Below are positions 1 through 9,384 of a stretch of 64,000 nt of DNA, one piece after another. How positions within the stretch are numbered: the stretch's first letter is position 1; every line of letters begins with the position of its first letter. Where the stretch lies: positions 2,418,001 through 2,482,000 of the forward strand of contig NZ_OY782870.1 in NCBI RefSeq assembly GCF_963678545.1. Direction: 5' to 3'. Origin of the DNA: an uncultured Methanomethylovorans sp. Its GTDB lineage: Archaea > Halobacteriota > Methanosarcinia > Methanosarcinales > Methanosarcinaceae. Below the pieces are notes generated by a model, which was not told where the DNA came from, searched no databases, and worked only from the letters and a program-made list of their open reading frames with translations. The position numbers and the translations under genes were made by a program.

Positions 1-115
1 TGAAACATAATGTACGAAAATTGAGGAAGTTAACTATATAAAATAACATACAACTTTTTTCAATACAATAGTAATTTATAGGAATAGAGAGCATTTTATA
101 TGAAGAAACTAATGA

Positions 116-556
116 ATGGAGATAATAGTGTCAAATGATGTGATAGTATGCCCGGCATGTGTTTCACTCTCAAAGGAATTAAAGAGGCCAACTGGGTTTA
201 GTGTAATAATTACATTGTTACTTTTAGGGTCAGTTGTACAATTACTTCAGGTTATGCCTCAAATACCGGCTTTCATATTAGGAAAAATGGTATATGGGTT
301 TGTTGGCACAATATTTGCTTTTATTTTTGGAGTCACCGGATTAGTTATCACATATGGATTCTATAAGCTCAAAAGAATCGCGTTGACTTTTGGATTGCCA
401 TGGCTCTTGTTTGAAGCTGCCAATGGATTACTCGCATTGTTTATATTCCCTCCAATCACAGTTAATACCTTGCTCATAATAGCAGCCAGTTCTTTGATAA
501 CATCTATTCCAGTATTATTGTATATTCATTCCAAAAAGGAATATTTTATTTGCTGA
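116..556 (+). CDS. Small four-helix membrane protein, unknown function
   Basis: The 146-residue product has a short N-terminal segment with a Cys-Pro-x-Cys motif (CPAC, about residues 12-15), then about four hydrophobic segments near residues 28-46, 58-82, 88-110 and 118-137. The CxxC could be one half of a metal site, but no second pair is present. I do not recognise the family. The ATG at 116 is the first in-frame start; an ATG four bases upstream is out of frame and stops quickly. The gene stands alone before a same-strand methyltransferase, so context gives no function. Codon use looks ordinary and nothing suggests truncation. Confidence 0.6.
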   Translation: MEIIVSNDVIVCPACVSLSKELKRPTGFSVIITLLLLGSVVQLLQVMPQIPAFILGKMVYGFVGTIFAFIFGVTGLVITYGFYKLKRIALTFGLPWLLFEAANGLLALFIFPPITVNTLLIIAASSLITSIPVLLYIHSKKEYFIC

Positions 557-671
557 GATTATTAGAATGCTTTTTTAGCGCTTTCTCATAGTTTCGTGGC
601 TGCATGGCAACACTCTAATATAAAGGAATATCCAATGGAACTTCCGAAAAAAGAGATACTGTAGGGAGAAC

Positions 672-1475
672 ATGAGTAATAGATACGTCCACGGCTACTC
701 CAAAAGAGAGGCTTTAAGGCTGCACGACCAGGCAACAACACTGGAAGAACTTCTGCACAGCGATACCCACTACCAGCCAGGAGAAAAAGTGCTGGAAGCG
801 GGATGCGGTATAGGTGCACAGACAGTGATTCTATCAAAGAACAGCCCGGATGCTGATATCACTTCCATTGACATTTCAGAGAATTCGCTTAAGCAGGCTA
901 TGCAACGGGCTAAGGACCATGGCATTCCCAATGTGATCTTCGAGCAGGCGGATATTTTCGACCTACCCTTTGAGGATGAGAGCTTTGACCATGTATTCGT
1001 GTGCTTTGTGCTGGAACACCTGGAGCAGCCTCTGGAAGCGCTGAAGAAACTCATGAGGGTGCTGAAAAAAGATGGCACCATAACGGTAATTGAAGGCGAT
1101 CACGGCTCATGTTTCTTCCACCCAGAAACAGAGGCAGCACGTCAGGCATGGAACAGTTTGATAGTTTCACAGGCCATGCTCGGCGGCAATTCTCTTGTAG
1201 GCAGACAGATATATCCGCTGCTCAAGAAAGCGGGCTTCAGAGATGTGGAAGTTTCACCGCGCATGGTCTACAGCGATGCCAGCCGTCCCCACATGGAAGA
1301 AGGCTTCGTGAGACTGACCATCATCCCTATGGTGGAAGGTGTGAAGGAGAGTGCTATTGAGAAAGGGATCATCGATGCCGGAACCTTTGACAGGGGAATC
1401 GAAGATCTGCACAAAACAGCTTCAGAGGAAGGGACTTTCAACTATATGTTCTTTAAAGGTGTGGGGAGAAAATGA
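672..1475 (+). CDS. Class I SAM-dependent methyltransferase
   Basis: The 267-residue protein has the Rossmann-type SAM-binding core. Motif I is VLEAGCGIGAQT near residues 40-51, an acidic end of strand 2 follows (ITSIDIS), and the motif DVVF/DHVF-VLEHLEQP near residues 105-120 is typical of the UbiE/Methyltransf_11 group. The C-terminal third (FVRLTIIPMVEGVKE) is a variable cap that probably chooses the substrate, and the substrate cannot be inferred. A GGGAGA ribosome site lies just before the ATG. No operon partner is evident, because about 190 non-coding bases separate it from the next gene. Confidence 0.85.
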   Translation: MSNRYVHGYSKREALRLHDQATTLEELLHSDTHYQPGEKVLEAGCGIGAQTVILSKNSPDADITSIDISENSLKQAMQRAKDHGIPNVIFEQADIFDLPFEDESFDHVFVCFVLEHLEQPLEALKKLMRVLKKDGTITVIEGDHGSCFFHPETEAARQAWNSLIVSQAMLGGNSLVGRQIYPLLKKAGFRDVEVSPRMVYSDASRPHMEEGFVRLTIIPMVEGVKESAIEKGIIDAGTFDRGIEDLHKTASEEGTFNYMFFKGVGRK

Positions 1476-1691
1476 GACGGAAAAATATGAATGATGATTG
1501 CAGGCGCTCAATCAAATGGATTTTAAAAACATACTCAAATCCGTTGATTCTAAATCTTCTATGTTTATTTCTCGCGTAATGTTCCAATTTTCAGATTTGC
1601 TCCGATGAGGAACTATTTGATTCAAAAGTTGATAAGGCTCTAAAAGGATTCTTTTTTATAACAAGCAATGAAAACAATTAATGGTTTTATT

Positions 1692-2981
1692 ATGAGTAAA
1701 AACAAATCTATGGGGCTGTGGTCCGCTACCTCTATTGGTGTCGGTGCAATGGTCGGTGCAGGTATTTTTTCAATATTCGGTACAGCAACCCAGATTGCAG
1801 GTAATGCAGTTTATATCTCATTCATTATTGCCGGATTGATTGCCCTGTTAAGCACATATTCCTATGCAAAACTTGGGGTGACATATCCTTCTGCAGGTGG
1901 TCCTGTAGAGTTCCTTATCCAAGGTTTTGGAGACGGCATATTAACTGGTGGATTGAATCTTCTCCTGTGGAGTGGCTATATATTCGGACTTTCACTTTAT
2001 GCAAAAGGATTTGCACTTTATACAATGACCTTTATGCCAGCAGGTTCAGCGGTTATCTGGTCAAATGTATTTGCCACAGCAATAATTTTAGTTTTTACAG
2101 CCATCAATTTCATAGGTGCAAAAGCTGTGGGTCGTGCCGAACTCTTTATCGTTTCAATAAAAGTCGGAATTCTCATGCTCTTTGCCATTTCCGGTCTTTT
2201 TTTTATAAATATCGCGAACCTTTCAACCATACATTTCCCAAAAACTCCTAATATCCTGTTTGGTGCAGGGATTGTATTTCTTGCATACCAGGGTTTCGGC
2301 TTAATAACTAATGCCGCAGAGGATATGAATGATCCACAAAAAACCCTTCCACGGGCCCTCTACCTGAGCGTTTTGATCGTCATATGCATTTATGTCCTGG
2401 TAAGCTTCGCAGTGATCGGGAATCTTTCAATGTCTGATATCTCCACTGCCAAAGACTATGCTCTGGCGGCAGCTGCAAAACCTTTCCTGGGTGATATTGG
2501 ATTTAAGATCATAGCAATAGCTGCACTTTTCTCAACTTCATCAGCTATAAACGCATCTCTTTATGGCGGTGCAAATGTAAGTTATCTCATTGCCAAAGAA
2601 GGCGAATTACCAGCATTTTTTGAGAGGAAAGTCTGGAAAAAAAGTACAGAAGGCCTGTTTATTACTTCCGGCCTGGTCATTCTGTGCGCAAATCTCCTGA
2701 ATCTGGAAGGGATCGGTATGTTAGCAAGTGCTTCTTTACTGGTGATATATGTAGCTGTCAACACCGCTCATCTGCGCTTATCCGGGAAAACGGGTGCAAA
2801 ACCATATTTGATATGGGCATCCCTTTTCAGCAGCCTTATCTTCTTAGTGATTCTCGTATATTATGAACTTCTTAACTCAGTAATAACGCTAATTCTATTT
2901 GCAGTAGTCATCATAGCATGCTTTATTGTGGAATGGGTTTATAGAATTTATTCCCAAAGGGAACTAAAGACCAGAATTTGA
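1692..2981 (+). CDS. APC-family amino acid permease, copy 1
   Basis: This is a secondary transporter of the amino acid-polyamine-organocation superfamily with about 12 membrane helices. The signature glycine-rich break in helix 1 is present (SIGVGAMVGAGIFSIFG), and so is the YEGF-like helix 6 region, here AYQGFGLITNAAEDM. I chose the ATG at 1692 instead of 1668 because the resulting N-terminus (MSKNKSMG) aligns with that of the paralogue that follows; a TATA-like TTTTTATA lies about 32 bases upstream. The next gene is a clear paralogue starting 16 bases after this stop, so the two are probably co-transcribed. Substrate is unknown; neutral amino acids are a family-level guess. Confidence 0.85.
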   Translation: MSKNKSMGLWSATSIGVGAMVGAGIFSIFGTATQIAGNAVYISFIIAGLIALLSTYSYAKLGVTYPSAGGPVEFLIQGFGDGILTGGLNLLLWSGYIFGLSLYAKGFALYTMTFMPAGSAVIWSNVFATAIILVFTAINFIGAKAVGRAELFIVSIKVGILMLFAISGLFFINIANLSTIHFPKTPNILFGAGIVFLAYQGFGLITNAAEDMNDPQKTLPRALYLSVLIVICIYVLVSFAVIGNLSMSDISTAKDYALAAAAKPFLGDIGFKIIAIAALFSTSSAINASLYGGANVSYLIAKEGELPAFFERKVWKKSTEGLFITSGLVILCANLLNLEGIGMLASASLLVIYVAVNTAHLRLSGKTGAKPYLIWASLFSSLIFLVILVYYELLNSVITLILFAVVIIACFIVEWVYRIYSQRELKTRI

Positions 2982-2997
2982 TATAAAGAGGTTAACT

Positions 2998-4278
2998 ATG
3001 ACTGATACATCTTCTGGAAAATCCATAGGCTATCTATCTGCAGTTTCCATAGGTATTGGAGGTATGGTCGGCGGAGGTATCTTTGCAGTGCTTGGCCTGG
3101 CTGTTGAGATCGGACAGGGTGGAACACCGGTTGCATTTGCACTTGCCGGCATAGTTGCATTGCTAACGTCATATTCATATGCAAAATTGTCTGTCCGATA
3201 TCCTTCGGAAGGGGGAACCGTTGAATTTCTGAATCAGGCTTTTGGTTCAGGCATGATTACAGGAGGATTAAATGTCCTTCTATGGTTGAGCTATGTTGTA
3301 ATGCTTTCACTCTATGCCTATGCTTTTGGAAGTTACGGTTCCACATTTTTCCCTTCTTCTATGCAGGCAGTTTCAAAACATATGCTCACTAGCATTATTG
3401 TTGTAGTGTTGACCATGGTAAATATTGTCGGTGCAAAAGTAGTCGGAAAATCTGAAGAATGGATTGTTGGCTTCAAGATCATAATTCTGCTGATTTTCAT
3501 AGGAGGAGGGCTCTGGAATTTAAAGTCACAACCGTTTCAACTCACAACAGGTTCAAATCCGCTTCAACTTGTAGCCGGTGGGATGATCATTTTCTTGGCA
3601 TATGAAGGATTTGAACTTATAGCAAACACAGCAAAGGACATTCAAAATCCTGCAAAAACGCTTCCTCGTGCATATTACTCGGCTGTTGTGTTTGTTATTG
3701 TACTATACGTTTTGATTGCTTTTGTAACAGTTGAAAGTGTTTCAACAGCTACTATCGTACAGGCCCAGGATTACGCTCTTGCTGTGGCTGCAAAACCGTT
3801 TTTAGGTAATTTAGGTTTCAATCTGATTGCAGTTGCAGCTCTTTTATCAACAACCTCAGCAATTAATGCAACTTTATACGGTGCTTCACGTGTGAGCTAT
3901 ATTATCGCTAAAGATGAGGAATTGCCTGAGACGCTGGAAGACAAAATATGGAATAGGCCGATTGAAGGTCTGTTGATCACATCTGCTTTCACATTACTTG
4001 TAGCAAATCTGTTTGACTTGTCCAGCATTTCAATAATGGGAAGTGCAGGTTTTTTGTTGATATTTGGAGCTGTGAATGCATCTAATGCGCACCTTTATCA
4101 AAAGACCAAAAGCATCAGATGGATTTCAGTAATTGGAGTTATTGTCTGTTTTATCGCATTATTGACATTGATATGGTACACTTTGAACAACTCACCAAAA
4201 GATATTTTCGTTTTGGCTTTCATGCTTTTTTCATCATTTGCCATCGAAGCAGTTTACAGGAAATATAGGGGCAGGTAG
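2998..4278 (+). CDS. APC-family amino acid permease, copy 2
   Basis: This is the tandem paralogue of the preceding permease, 426 residues with about 12 membrane helices. It repeats the helix 1 motif (SIGIGGMVGGGIFAVLG) and the helix 6 motif (LAYEGFELIANTAKDIQNP), followed by the conserved AKTLPRA loop. An AGAGGTTAACT ribosome site precedes the ATG. The 16-base spacing implies one transcript with copy 1. The pair could form two single-subunit transporters with different substrates, since APC proteins usually act alone or as homodimers. The sequence does not reveal the substrate. Confidence 0.87.
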   Translation: MTDTSSGKSIGYLSAVSIGIGGMVGGGIFAVLGLAVEIGQGGTPVAFALAGIVALLTSYSYAKLSVRYPSEGGTVEFLNQAFGSGMITGGLNVLLWLSYVVMLSLYAYAFGSYGSTFFPSSMQAVSKHMLTSIIVVVLTMVNIVGAKVVGKSEEWIVGFKIIILLIFIGGGLWNLKSQPFQLTTGSNPLQLVAGGMIIFLAYEGFELIANTAKDIQNPAKTLPRAYYSAVVFVIVLYVLIAFVTVESVSTATIVQAQDYALAVAAKPFLGNLGFNLIAVAALLSTTSAINATLYGASRVSYIIAKDEELPETLEDKIWNRPIEGLLITSAFTLLVANLFDLSSISIMGSAGFLLIFGAVNASNAHLYQKTKSIRWISVIGVIVCFIALLTLIWYTLNNSPKDIFVLAFMLFSSFAIEAVYRKYRGR

Positions 4279-4895
4279 ATAGCATCAAATTCAATACTTT
4301 TCTAATTTACCTCTTTTTTCTACTACTATTGATCTACCTCAAGCAATCTACTGCTAACCGAATTCTTAACTTTCTCTTAAGAAAATATTCTACGAGATGA
4401 GTAAAAGTATCAAACCTGAACTTGCCCTTATCAATGACCTAATAACCTTTTTTACTCTTGTAAAATGCTTTTTCTTAAGGTAGAGCCATGCATTCTTAAG
4501 TAGAAATGATGTCAAAGCTTAAAAAACTTGATAGTAACATCTTTTGTAGAGCTTCTTGGTTTGACAATGTTCCCCATTCTGTAAGACAATTCAATAGCAA
4601 ACATTCTTCTATAAGTGTTACTACCTTTCTGGAGACCATTTTACCCCATGAACAACAAAACCAAGATTTTCATATCTATTATCATTATACTGTTTTGAAA
4701 CGAATGAACTGAAATTTTGTCAACTGCCATACAGACGACAGTATGGCAAATATCTTTACAGGTAAGTGAACTATTTATCTGGATGCCCCGCATCAGCCTC
4801 ACGGCCTGATACAGTTCGGAAATCCTATTATACTTTAAAGAATAATACTAGATTGACTAATCACTCTAGTGGTAATAAGATTGGAGAGAGAACAA
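4279..4895. other. Intergenic region, AT-rich, with a small hairpin
   Basis: About 600 bases separate the permease pair from the reductase operon. A perfect hairpin with stem TGCCATAC/GTATGGCA lies at 4725-4748. A 68-codon open frame at 4506-4712 has no ribosome site, no recognisable domain and unusual composition, so I do not call it a gene. It could be decayed coding sequence. An AGATTGGAGAG ribosome site at 4879-4889 serves the next gene. Confidence 0.5.
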
Positions 4896-6134
4896 ATGCT
4901 CTACAGAGAAGTGCCTAAAAGTGGAGACAAATTATCGATACTTGGATTCGGAGCCATGAGGCTTCCAGAAAAGAACGGGGCTATCGATCATGGCAAGGCT
5001 AAAGCCCTTGTCCGCCATGCAATTGACAGCGGAATAAATTATGTTGATACCGCATGGACCTACCATAAAGACCAGAGTGAAGCCTTTCTTGGCGAAGCCC
5101 TGTCAGATGGATATCGTGAAAAGGTAAGGCTTGCCACAAAAATGCCTCACTGGCTTGTTAAAGATCAGCAGGACATGGAAAAGTTCCTGAATATCCAGTT
5201 AAACAGGCTACACACTGATCATATTGACTACTACCTCATTCATTCCCTGACAGCAGGCGGCTGGAAGAAAATAAAAGAAAACGGAGTTCTGGAATTCCTT
5301 GACAGAGCAAAAAAAGACGGACGCATAAAAAATACCGGTTTTTCCTTCCATGACAATATTGAAGTTTTCAAAGAAATAGTTGATTCCTATGACTGGGACG
5401 TCTGCCTGATACAATATAATTTCCTTGACGAGAAACACCAGGCAGGAACAGAGGGTTTGAAATACGCATCAAAGAAGGGTATTGCGGTTATTGTGATGGA
5501 GCCCCTCCGTGGTGGGAGCCTCGTCAGGAACATACCACCTGAAGTTCAAGATATCTGGAATGAAGCAGATGCCAAAAGAACACCTGTGCAGTGGGCTCTT
5601 AGGTGGATATGGAACCATCCTGAAGTCACTGTTGTCCTCTCCGGGATGAATGATATCTCACAGGTCGATGAAAATATCAGGACAGCATCTGATGCATATC
5701 CTAACTTGCTGACCCCGGGAGAGCTGGATACGGTCAACAGAGTGGCAGAGAAGTATCGAAATCTTATGACAATACCATGCACAGGCTGCGGGTATTGCAT
5801 GCCATGTCCTGTTGGTGTTGATATCCCCGGATGTTTTGACCTTTACAACAGCAAGATGATATTCAAGGGCATAAGTGATCATGATACGCAATACAGATAT
5901 CTTATACATCAGATGGGCATTCTTGGAAAGAACAGCGCTGCTTCTCTTTGTGTAGAATGTGGGAAATGCAAGGAGCAATGTCCTCAGCATATTGATATAC
6001 CCGAAAAATTGAATGAAGTGGAAGCTCTGTTCGAGAAGCCGATAACAAAACTTACCGCTAAGACCATGAAATTGATACTGCCTTTTTTCAGGCGGGTTAC
6101 TCTTTTGCGAAATCGACAAAGCGGCAGAAACTGA
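4896..6134 (+). CDS. Aldo/keto reductase with C-terminal ferredoxin-type domain
   Basis: The N-terminal 300 residues form an aldo/keto reductase barrel. The catalytic tetrad is visible: Asp and Tyr in YVDTAWTYH, Lys in LATKMP, and His in DYYLIHSL. The C-terminal part carries cysteine clusters CTGCGYCMPC and CVECGKCKEQC, which should bind two [4Fe-4S] clusters. This architecture is common in anaerobes, where ferredoxin-linked electron transfer may replace or supplement NADPH. The ATG at 4896 is preferred over an upstream GTG at 4869 because GGAGAG sits at the right distance before it. A TetR-type regulator follows almost immediately, suggesting a self-regulated operon. The physiological carbonyl substrate is unknown. 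Confidence 0.9.
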   Translation: MLYREVPKSGDKLSILGFGAMRLPEKNGAIDHGKAKALVRHAIDSGINYVDTAWTYHKDQSEAFLGEALSDGYREKVRLATKMPHWLVKDQQDMEKFLNIQLNRLHTDHIDYYLIHSLTAGGWKKIKENGVLEFLDRAKKDGRIKNTGFSFHDNIEVFKEIVDSYDWDVCLIQYNFLDEKHQAGTEGLKYASKKGIAVIVMEPLRGGSLVRNIPPEVQDIWNEADAKRTPVQWALRWIWNHPEVTVVLSGMNDISQVDENIRTASDAYPNLLTPGELDTVNRVAEKYRNLMTIPCTGCGYCMPCPVGVDIPGCFDLYNSKMIFKGISDHDTQYRYLIHQMGILGKNSAASLCVECGKCKEQCPQHIDIPEKLNEVEALFEKPITKLTAKTMKLILPFFRRVTLLRNRQSGRN

Positions 6135-6187
6135 AAATGAGAGAAGGATATTTAAAAGAACAAAAACCTGAACATTCATTTAATCAC

Positions 6188-6766
6188 ATGACAAAGAAGC
6201 AAACCGATAAAAGACAGGCAATTCTTGATACTGCTCTGCTGCTTTTCACAGAACGGGGATTTCACGGCACTCCGACATCCTTGATAGCAAAGGAAGCTGG
6301 AGTGGCAACTGGCACGCTTTTCCATTATTTCAAAACAAAAGAAGAACTTATAGAAACCCTATATCTTGATATAAAGAAAGAATCAGGATCATTACTGAGT
6401 GAGGACGCCGGAACAAATGGCACCTGCATGGAAAAACTGGATAATATTGGCATGGCATTTGCCAAATGGGGTCTTGAAAACCCCAGAAAGATACATTTCA
6501 TGCAACAGTTTTGCTACTCACCCTTTATTTCAAAAGCTGCGCATCAGGAAGGCATTTCTAATTTTGCGTTCCTTCACGACCAGATAAAAATAGGGATAAA
6601 AGAAGGATGGATAAGGAATTACCCGCCTGAAGTCATAATTTCAATAGTCTCATCCGGGCTTACTTCTGCGATTCTTGCTGCTGCACGTGAGAAAGCTCCG
6701 GAGAAACAACATGCTGTTCTAAGCAAATCTATTGATCTGATACTGCATGGAATTATAAAAGAGTGA
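6188..6766 (+). CDS. TetR/AcrR-family transcriptional regulator
   Basis: The N-terminal 50 residues form the TetR helix-turn-helix: ILDTALLLFTERGFHGTP, then SLIAKEAGVATGTLFHYF, then KTKEELIETLY. The rest is an all-helical ligand-binding and dimerisation domain of unknown specificity. The frame is open upstream to an ATG at 6137, two bases after the reductase stop. I prefer the ATG at 6188, which gives the usual short N-terminal tail before helix 1. The position suggests that it controls the aldo/keto reductase operon, perhaps responding to a reactive carbonyl or another small molecule. That link is inferred only from adjacency. Confidence 0.88.
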   Translation: MTKKQTDKRQAILDTALLLFTERGFHGTPTSLIAKEAGVATGTLFHYFKTKEELIETLYLDIKKESGSLLSEDAGTNGTCMEKLDNIGMAFAKWGLENPRKIHFMQQFCYSPFISKAAHQEGISNFAFLHDQIKIGIKEGWIRNYPPEVIISIVSSGLTSAILAAAREKAPEKQHAVLSKSIDLILHGIIKE

Positions 6767-6805
6767 ATGTTTGTCATCTCATTCACCCTTCCTCCAGGCG
6801 AAGTC

Positions 6806-7618
6806 TTACTGCCACATAACTTCAAGAGGCTTCTTGCGAGGAATTCCATATATTTTATACTTCGGATGGCCGAACATCATTGCATAAGCAGATTTTCGCC
6901 CAGCTGGCAGGCCGAGTTCTTCCTGCAGAGGAGCATAGAAAGTGGCAGCTGCCGCAACAAAGCCTGCCCAGCAGGTGCCGATTCCAAATGCCGGTGCAGC
7001 TATGTCAAAATGTGTAAGAGCAATAATGGCGTCAACGGATGCCAGCTGGTTATCTTCAGGGATATGAGCAAAAAGCAGGTGCGGAGCTCCCAGGCAAATT
7101 GGATCTTCCCCCTGTTCCCATGCAGAAATCAGCATTGGCACAAAACTGCTCAGCGGATGAGGAGTATTCACGAGGCTTCTCATCCACTCTATAGTAAGTG
7201 CTGCAACCTTTTTTACTTTTTCTGGATCATGAATTACCAGCCACTGAACCGGCTGCAAGTTGCATCCGGAAGCTGCATAGCGAGCAATATCAAGGACTTC
7301 AAGTATTTTCTCCCTTGGCACGGGTTTACGGATAAAATGCCGTACAGATCTGCGTTTCTTTAGATTGAATTCCATATCTTTTTGAGAGATGTTGCCAGCG
7401 TTGGCAGGAAGGAGAACTTTCTCTTCTGGATGGAAGTTAAGGAGAAGAGCCTGGGACGAGCAGAAAGCCTCACAGTGTCCGCAGTAAAGGCAACGTGAAA
7501 CATTTATTTCCTGCACCTGAGGGACCCCATCAGTTAAATCGATTATATCTGAAGAACATACCTTTACACAAATACCACATTGTGTACAAAGATCCTGATT
7601 TACAATAAGGAAAGTCAT
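6806..7618 (-). CDS. Nitroreductase-family protein with N-terminal 2[4Fe-4S] ferredoxin domain
   Basis: Residues 1-60 contain two ferredoxin motifs, CTQCGICVKVC and CLYCGHCEAFC, for two [4Fe-4S] clusters. From about residue 82 an FMN-binding nitroreductase fold follows: KKRRSVRHFIRKPVPREKILEVL with the SGCNLQP loop. This fusion is widespread in anaerobes and presumably moves electrons from ferredoxin to FMN, but its natural substrate is usually unknown. The gene is convergent with the TetR gene and ends only 39 bases from it. Upstream lie about 140 non-coding bases before the end of the transporter operon. It is probably monocistronic. Confidence 0.9.
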   Translation of the reverse strand: MTFLIVNQDLCTQCGICVKVCSSDIIDLTDGVPQVQEINVSRCLYCGHCEAFCSSQALLLNFHPEEKVLLPANAGNISQKDMEFNLKKRRSVRHFIRKPVPREKILEVLDIARYAASGCNLQPVQWLVIHDPEKVKKVAALTIEWMRSLVNTPHPLSSFVPMLISAWEQGEDPICLGAPHLLFAHIPEDNQLASVDAIIALTHFDIAAPAFGIGTCWAGFVAAAATFYAPLQEELGLPAGRKSAYAMMFGHPKYKIYGIPRKKPLEVMWQ

Positions 7619-7762
7619 AAATTATCAAATCCTGGTAAGAGTGTTAATGTAATCAGCCAGTATTTATTTACTTTCATTTTTTATCTGCCGGTGAAGCTTT
7701 ATTATTTGATTATTACAGATAAACAAGGCCAAACTACTAACCACTCTGCTAGAGTCATTTTT

Positions 7763-8449
7763 TCAAGTCTTTTCCACCCTCACAATCTTCCCGTCCTCCA
7801 GATATGCTATCCTGTCACAGACCTGCTGCAGCAACTCGAGATCATGGGAGATGAGCAGGTATGAGATGCCTTTTTCTTCCTGGATGCGCTGCATGAGCCT
7901 CAGTACCTGAGCTTGCACCGATACATCCAGCATGGAAGTAGGCTCATCGGCTACTATGAGCTGTGGGCCAATGGACAAGATCCTGGCAAGTACGATACGC
8001 TGGATCTCCCCGCCGCTAAGCTGGCTAGGATAACGCTGCAGATGCTCCATGCTAAGGCCCACCATATCTGCAAGCTCCCTGGCTTTGACATACATCTGTT
8101 CTCCTGTACATTTGTTGTGTATCTGCAAGGGCTCAATGATACTATCAATGCCTTTCATCCTGGGATCTAAAGAGGTCTCTGGATGCTGGAAGATCATTTG
8201 TATGCCAGTACCCCTAAGGGAAGAGTTTCTTTTGTCTTCGGACAGAAAATTTATCCCATTGAACAAAATTTTTCCGCTATCTGATTTCTCAAGCCCGACT
8301 ATACAGCGTCCTACGGTGGTCTTACCCGAACCGCTCCTGCCACATAAACCGAGAGTTTCACCTGGGTTAATAGCAAGGCTCACATCTTCAAGCACGTTCC
8401 TGCCATTGAACTTCTTATGCAGGTGCTTCACTTCTAATACAGGTGGCAA
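7763..8449 (-). CDS. ABC transporter ATPase, peptide/nickel type (second subunit)
   Basis: This is a 228-residue nucleotide-binding subunit. Walker A is GRSGSGKTT near residue 37, the signature is LSGGEIQRIVLARI and Walker B is LIVADEP; the switch histidine is in LLISHDLE. It resembles the OppF/NikE class but is short and lacks the C-terminal oligopeptide extension. Translation apparently starts at a TTG at 8449, overlapping the preceding ATPase by 16 bases, so the two are translationally coupled. It is the last gene of the minus-strand transporter operon. Two different ATPases are normal for this transporter class. Confidence 0.9.
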   Translation of the reverse strand: MPPVLEVKHLHKKFNGRNVLEDVSLAINPGETLGLCGRSGSGKTTVGRCIVGLEKSDSGKILFNGINFLSEDKRNSSLRGTGIQMIFQHPETSLDPRMKGIDSIIEPLQIHNKCTGEQMYVKARELADMVGLSMEHLQRYPSQLSGGEIQRIVLARILSIGPQLIVADEPTSMLDVSVQAQVLRLMQRIQEEKGISYLLISHDLELLQQVCDRIAYLEDGKIVRVEKT

Positions 8450-9384
8450 CTAACCAATCCCCCTTCATGGAGTTTAGTGAGGGGGTGCTCTAGACAACAC
8501 ACATCCGAGCGGGAATCGCAGCGCTGGTAGAACAAACAACCTTCAGGCATGTGTATCCTGCTCGGGCTATGGCCATTAAGAGGCACAAGTCCATTACGAG
8601 GCAGAGCCTGCACAAGACCCCGTGCATAGGGGTGGGATGGGGATGTAACAACCCTTTCGGCTTTGTTAATCTCCACTATCCTGCCAGAATACATCACAGC
8701 AACCCTGTCGCATACAGCATGTGCAAAATCTAGGTCATGGGTGATAATAAGCATGGAACTGCCATACTGTTGTTTGATGTTACGGAATAATTCAATGGCC
8801 TTTTCCCTGGCTTCATTATCAAGCCCCTTTGTGGGCTCGTCAGCTATCAAAAGCTTCGGATGCATAGAAAGAGAAATTGCAGCGAGCAATCTTTGCTTCA
8901 TACCGCCTGAAAGCTGGTAGGGATATTGGCTGCATACTCTTTGAGGATCACCGAGAAGCAGTCTTTCCATAATGGACATTGCTTTTTGAAGGCCATCTTT
9001 CTTCTTTATACCATGTTGCTCAAATATCTCACTAACCTGTATTTGGTTCTTAAGTACAGGATTCAAGGATGTGGCAGGATTTTGAGGCATAAGTGAGATA
9101 AGTTTACCTCTCATTTCCCTAAGTTCCCTGTTATTCATGCCAAAAACATCCCTGCCTTCAACTATTATACTGCCTTTTACCCTGGAATTGACAGATAGCA
9201 GACGCAGTATAGCAAGTCCTACCACGGATTTACCTGAGCCGGTTTCACCGATTATACCGAATGATTCACCCTCCTTTAGCTGAAAAGATATCCCATCCAC
9301 AGCTCTTACTGCTCCGTCCCTTGTGAGAAACTCAACATACAGATCCTTTACTTCAAGTGTATTATTTCCACTATTGCTTTTCAA
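8434..9384 (-). CDS. ABC transporter ATPase, peptide/nickel type (first subunit)
   Basis: This 316-residue ATPase belongs to the OppD/NikD class. Walker A is GETGSGKSVVG near residue 41, the signature is LSGGMKQR and Walker B is LLIADEPTKGLD. The C-terminal oligopeptide-type extension is present (YARGLVQALPRNG, then a cysteine-containing CLFYQRC region). The start is a TTG at 9384 preceded by a strong GGAGGTGA, overlapping the upstream permease stop by four bases. It pairs with the shorter ATPase downstream to energise the two permeases. Confidence 0.92.
   Translation of the reverse strand: MKSNSGNNTLEVKDLYVEFLTRDGAVRAVDGISFQLKEGESFGIIGETGSGKSVVGLAILRLLSVNSRVKGSIIVEGRDVFGMNNRELREMRGKLISLMPQNPATSLNPVLKNQIQVSEIFEQHGIKKKDGLQKAMSIMERLLLGDPQRVCSQYPYQLSGGMKQRLLAAISLSMHPKLLIADEPTKGLDNEAREKAIELFRNIKQQYGSSMLIITHDLDFAHAVCDRVAVMYSGRIVEINKAERVVTSPSHPYARGLVQALPRNGLVPLNGHSPSRIHMPEGCLFYQRCDSRSDVCCLEHPLTKLHEGGLVSCHLY

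Noticed and set aside
3540..3570. A tRNA T-loop-like string GGTTCAAATCC
   Set aside because: It lies inside the second permease gene, and no acceptor or anticodon stem can be folded around it.
4506..4712. A 68-codon open frame in a long intergenic gap
   Set aside because: There is no ribosome site and no recognisable domain; it could be decayed sequence, so I describe it only under the intergenic entry.
6767..7363. A 198-codon open frame on the plus strand
   Set aside because: It is the shadow of the ferredoxin-nitroreductase gene on the other strand; its composition is unlike a protein and no motif is present.
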